DNA from: Alphaproteobacteria bacterium
Lineage (GTDB): Bacteria; Pseudomonadota; Alphaproteobacteria; Sphingomonadales; Sphingomonadaceae
Assembly: GCA_018828205.1 (NCBI GenBank)
Contig: JAHJWA010000326.1
Span: forward strand, 1-9,113
Length of the DNA stretch: 9,113 bases
Direction of reading: 5' to 3'
How positions within the stretch are numbered: the stretch's first letter is position 1; each line of letters starts with the position of its first letter. Positions 8,478-9,113 of the stretch are shown piece after piece. The notes under the pieces are model-generated. The model did no database searches and was not told the DNA's origin. It worked only from the letters and a program-made list of their open reading frames with translations. Made by a program: the position numbers and the translations under genes.

Positions 8478-9113
8478 CTAATAGCCGGGGTATTCGGTGC
8501 CGATCCCGTCCTGCTCGAGATCGCCCGGAAGCGGTCCGCCGGGATAGGCCGGGAGCGGTTCGTCGCCATTGGTTGCCGGAGCGGGCGGCGCGGGTTGCGC
8601 CTCGACATTCGCCCAGGCCGAACGATAGGCCTCGTCGTCATACTGGCGATCGTCCACGGGCGCGGTTCCATAGCTATCGACCTGAGTCCCGGCCCTGTAG
8701 TTCTGGTCGCCATAGCCGACCGCGCCGTCCGAGCGATCGATCGCCTGGATCCGCCCGTCCGCGCCGATCGAGCAACTGAAGCTGGCGCCATCGTAGAGCC
8801 TGCCGGTCACGCGCCAGCCCCTGGCGTCGCGATCGACCGAATCGACGCTTTCGACGCGGGTGTCGCGCTCGATGCGCTCGACGCACATGGCCGCGGCGCG
8901 GTCGAGCCCGCTGGTTTCGGCGCCGCGATAGCTCGGGTTCTGCGCCGGGTAGCGGCTTTCGGGATAGCGGGTATCGGGATAGCGGGTATCGGGATAGCGC
9001 GCGGGGCGATCGTCGTCGTCGGTGACCGCGCTGGCCACCGCGGCGATCCCGCCGAGGATCAGCACCCCGGTGAGGATGTCGCCGACATCGACCCCGCCGC
9101 GGCCGTGGCGCCG
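8478..9113 (-). CDS. Hypothetical envelope protein with RYPxx repeats, 5' end outside the window
   Basis: I do not recognise a named family. The frame is open from the stop (TAG, complement of 8478-8480) to the right edge. The in-frame GTG at 9063-9065 should not be taken as the start, because the 16 codons before it continue a protein-like Arg/His/Gly-rich segment. In the 211 visible residues, an R/H/G-rich stretch is followed by a hydrophobic segment at about 9-31 (VDVGDILTGVLILGGIAAVA), then DDDD. Four RYPxx repeats come next (about 39-58). A compact region at about 70-130 follows, with C77 and C114 and the core GWRVTGRLYDGASFSCSIG. An acidic, Pro-rich tail ends in EYPGY. Similar proteins in sphingomonads carry a signal peptide ahead of the R/H/G-rich part, so export is likely and the two cysteines could pair. 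This is inference from resemblance. Confidence 0.8.
   Translation of the reverse strand, partial: RRHGRGGVDVGDILTGVLILGGIAAVASAVTDDDDRPARYPDTRYPDTRYPESRYPAQNPSYRGAETSGLDRAAAMCVERIERDTRVESVDSVDRDARGWRVTGRLYDGASFSCSIGADGRIQAIDRSDGAVGYGDQNYRAGTQVDSYGTAPVDDRQYDDEAYRSAWANVEAQPAPPAPATNGDEPLPAYPGGPLPGDLEQDGIGTEYPGY
8946..8999. repeat. 15-base in-frame tandem repeat (RYPxx coding)
   Basis: GGGATAGCGGGTATC occurs as two perfect adjacent copies at 8961-8975 and 8976-8990. They are flanked by a diverged copy at 8946-8960 and a partial 9-base copy at 8991-8999. Because the unit is 15 bases, copy-number changes keep the frame. Read on the minus strand it gives Arg-Tyr-Pro-Asp-Thr twice, then Arg-Tyr-Pro-Glu-Ser and Arg-Tyr-Pro-Ala-Gln. 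Confidence 0.9.

Noticed and set aside
8478..9065. Complete small gene starting at GTG 9063-9065 on the minus strand
   Set aside because: The frame stays open to the window edge and the upstream codons (R/H/G-rich, then VDVGDILTG) continue the hydrophobic segment naturally, so the gene is treated as 5' partial.

Overview
The window is GC-rich with strong G/C bias at third codon positions. It reads as an ordinary chromosomal segment of an alphaproteobacterium, most likely a sphingomonad (Sphingomonadaceae or Erythrobacteraceae). That placement rests on the sucA-sucB-lpd order, the short atypical SucA N-terminus, and the style of the Arg/His/Gly-rich hypothetical protein at the right end. It is a judgement from recalled family resemblance, not from a search.

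Bases 1-105 form a short leader. It holds a strong GC hairpin (13-49), a perfect TATAAT hexamer (66-71) and a Shine-Dalgarno sequence (94-100). Bases 106-5748 carry the complete 2-oxoglutarate dehydrogenase complex in order: E1 (sucA), E2 (sucB) and E3 (lpd). This TCA-cycle complex oxidatively decarboxylates 2-oxoglutarate to succinyl-CoA. The catalytic and cofactor motifs checked in each subunit are intact. The 90-base gap between sucB and lpd is almost wholly occupied by a bipartite inverted repeat of the REP/REPIN type, and lpd has no clear ribosome binding site outside that repeat.

Three more genes follow on the same strand. They are an amidase-signature enzyme (5795-7141), a two-helix PepSY membrane protein (7150-7842) and a TRIC/UPF0126 cation-channel-like membrane protein (7839-8474). 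The last starts at a GTG that overlaps the PepSY stop codon. Gaps are 46 bases (lpd to amidase), 8 bases (amidase to PepSY) and a 4-base overlap, so read-through from the dehydrogenase genes is possible. Amidase, PepSY and TRIC are more surely one translational cluster.

On the minus strand, converging on the TRIC gene with only 3 bases between stop codons, lies a hypothetical protein that runs off the right edge. It has a hydrophobic segment, a four-fold RYPxx repeat encoded by 15-base tandem repeats, and a small domain with two cysteines.

I found no RNA gene, CRISPR array, insertion sequence, phage gene or clear undescribed system. The points most worth a second look are the repeat in the sucB-lpd gap, the unusual SucA N-terminus, and the coupled PepSY-TRIC gene pair.
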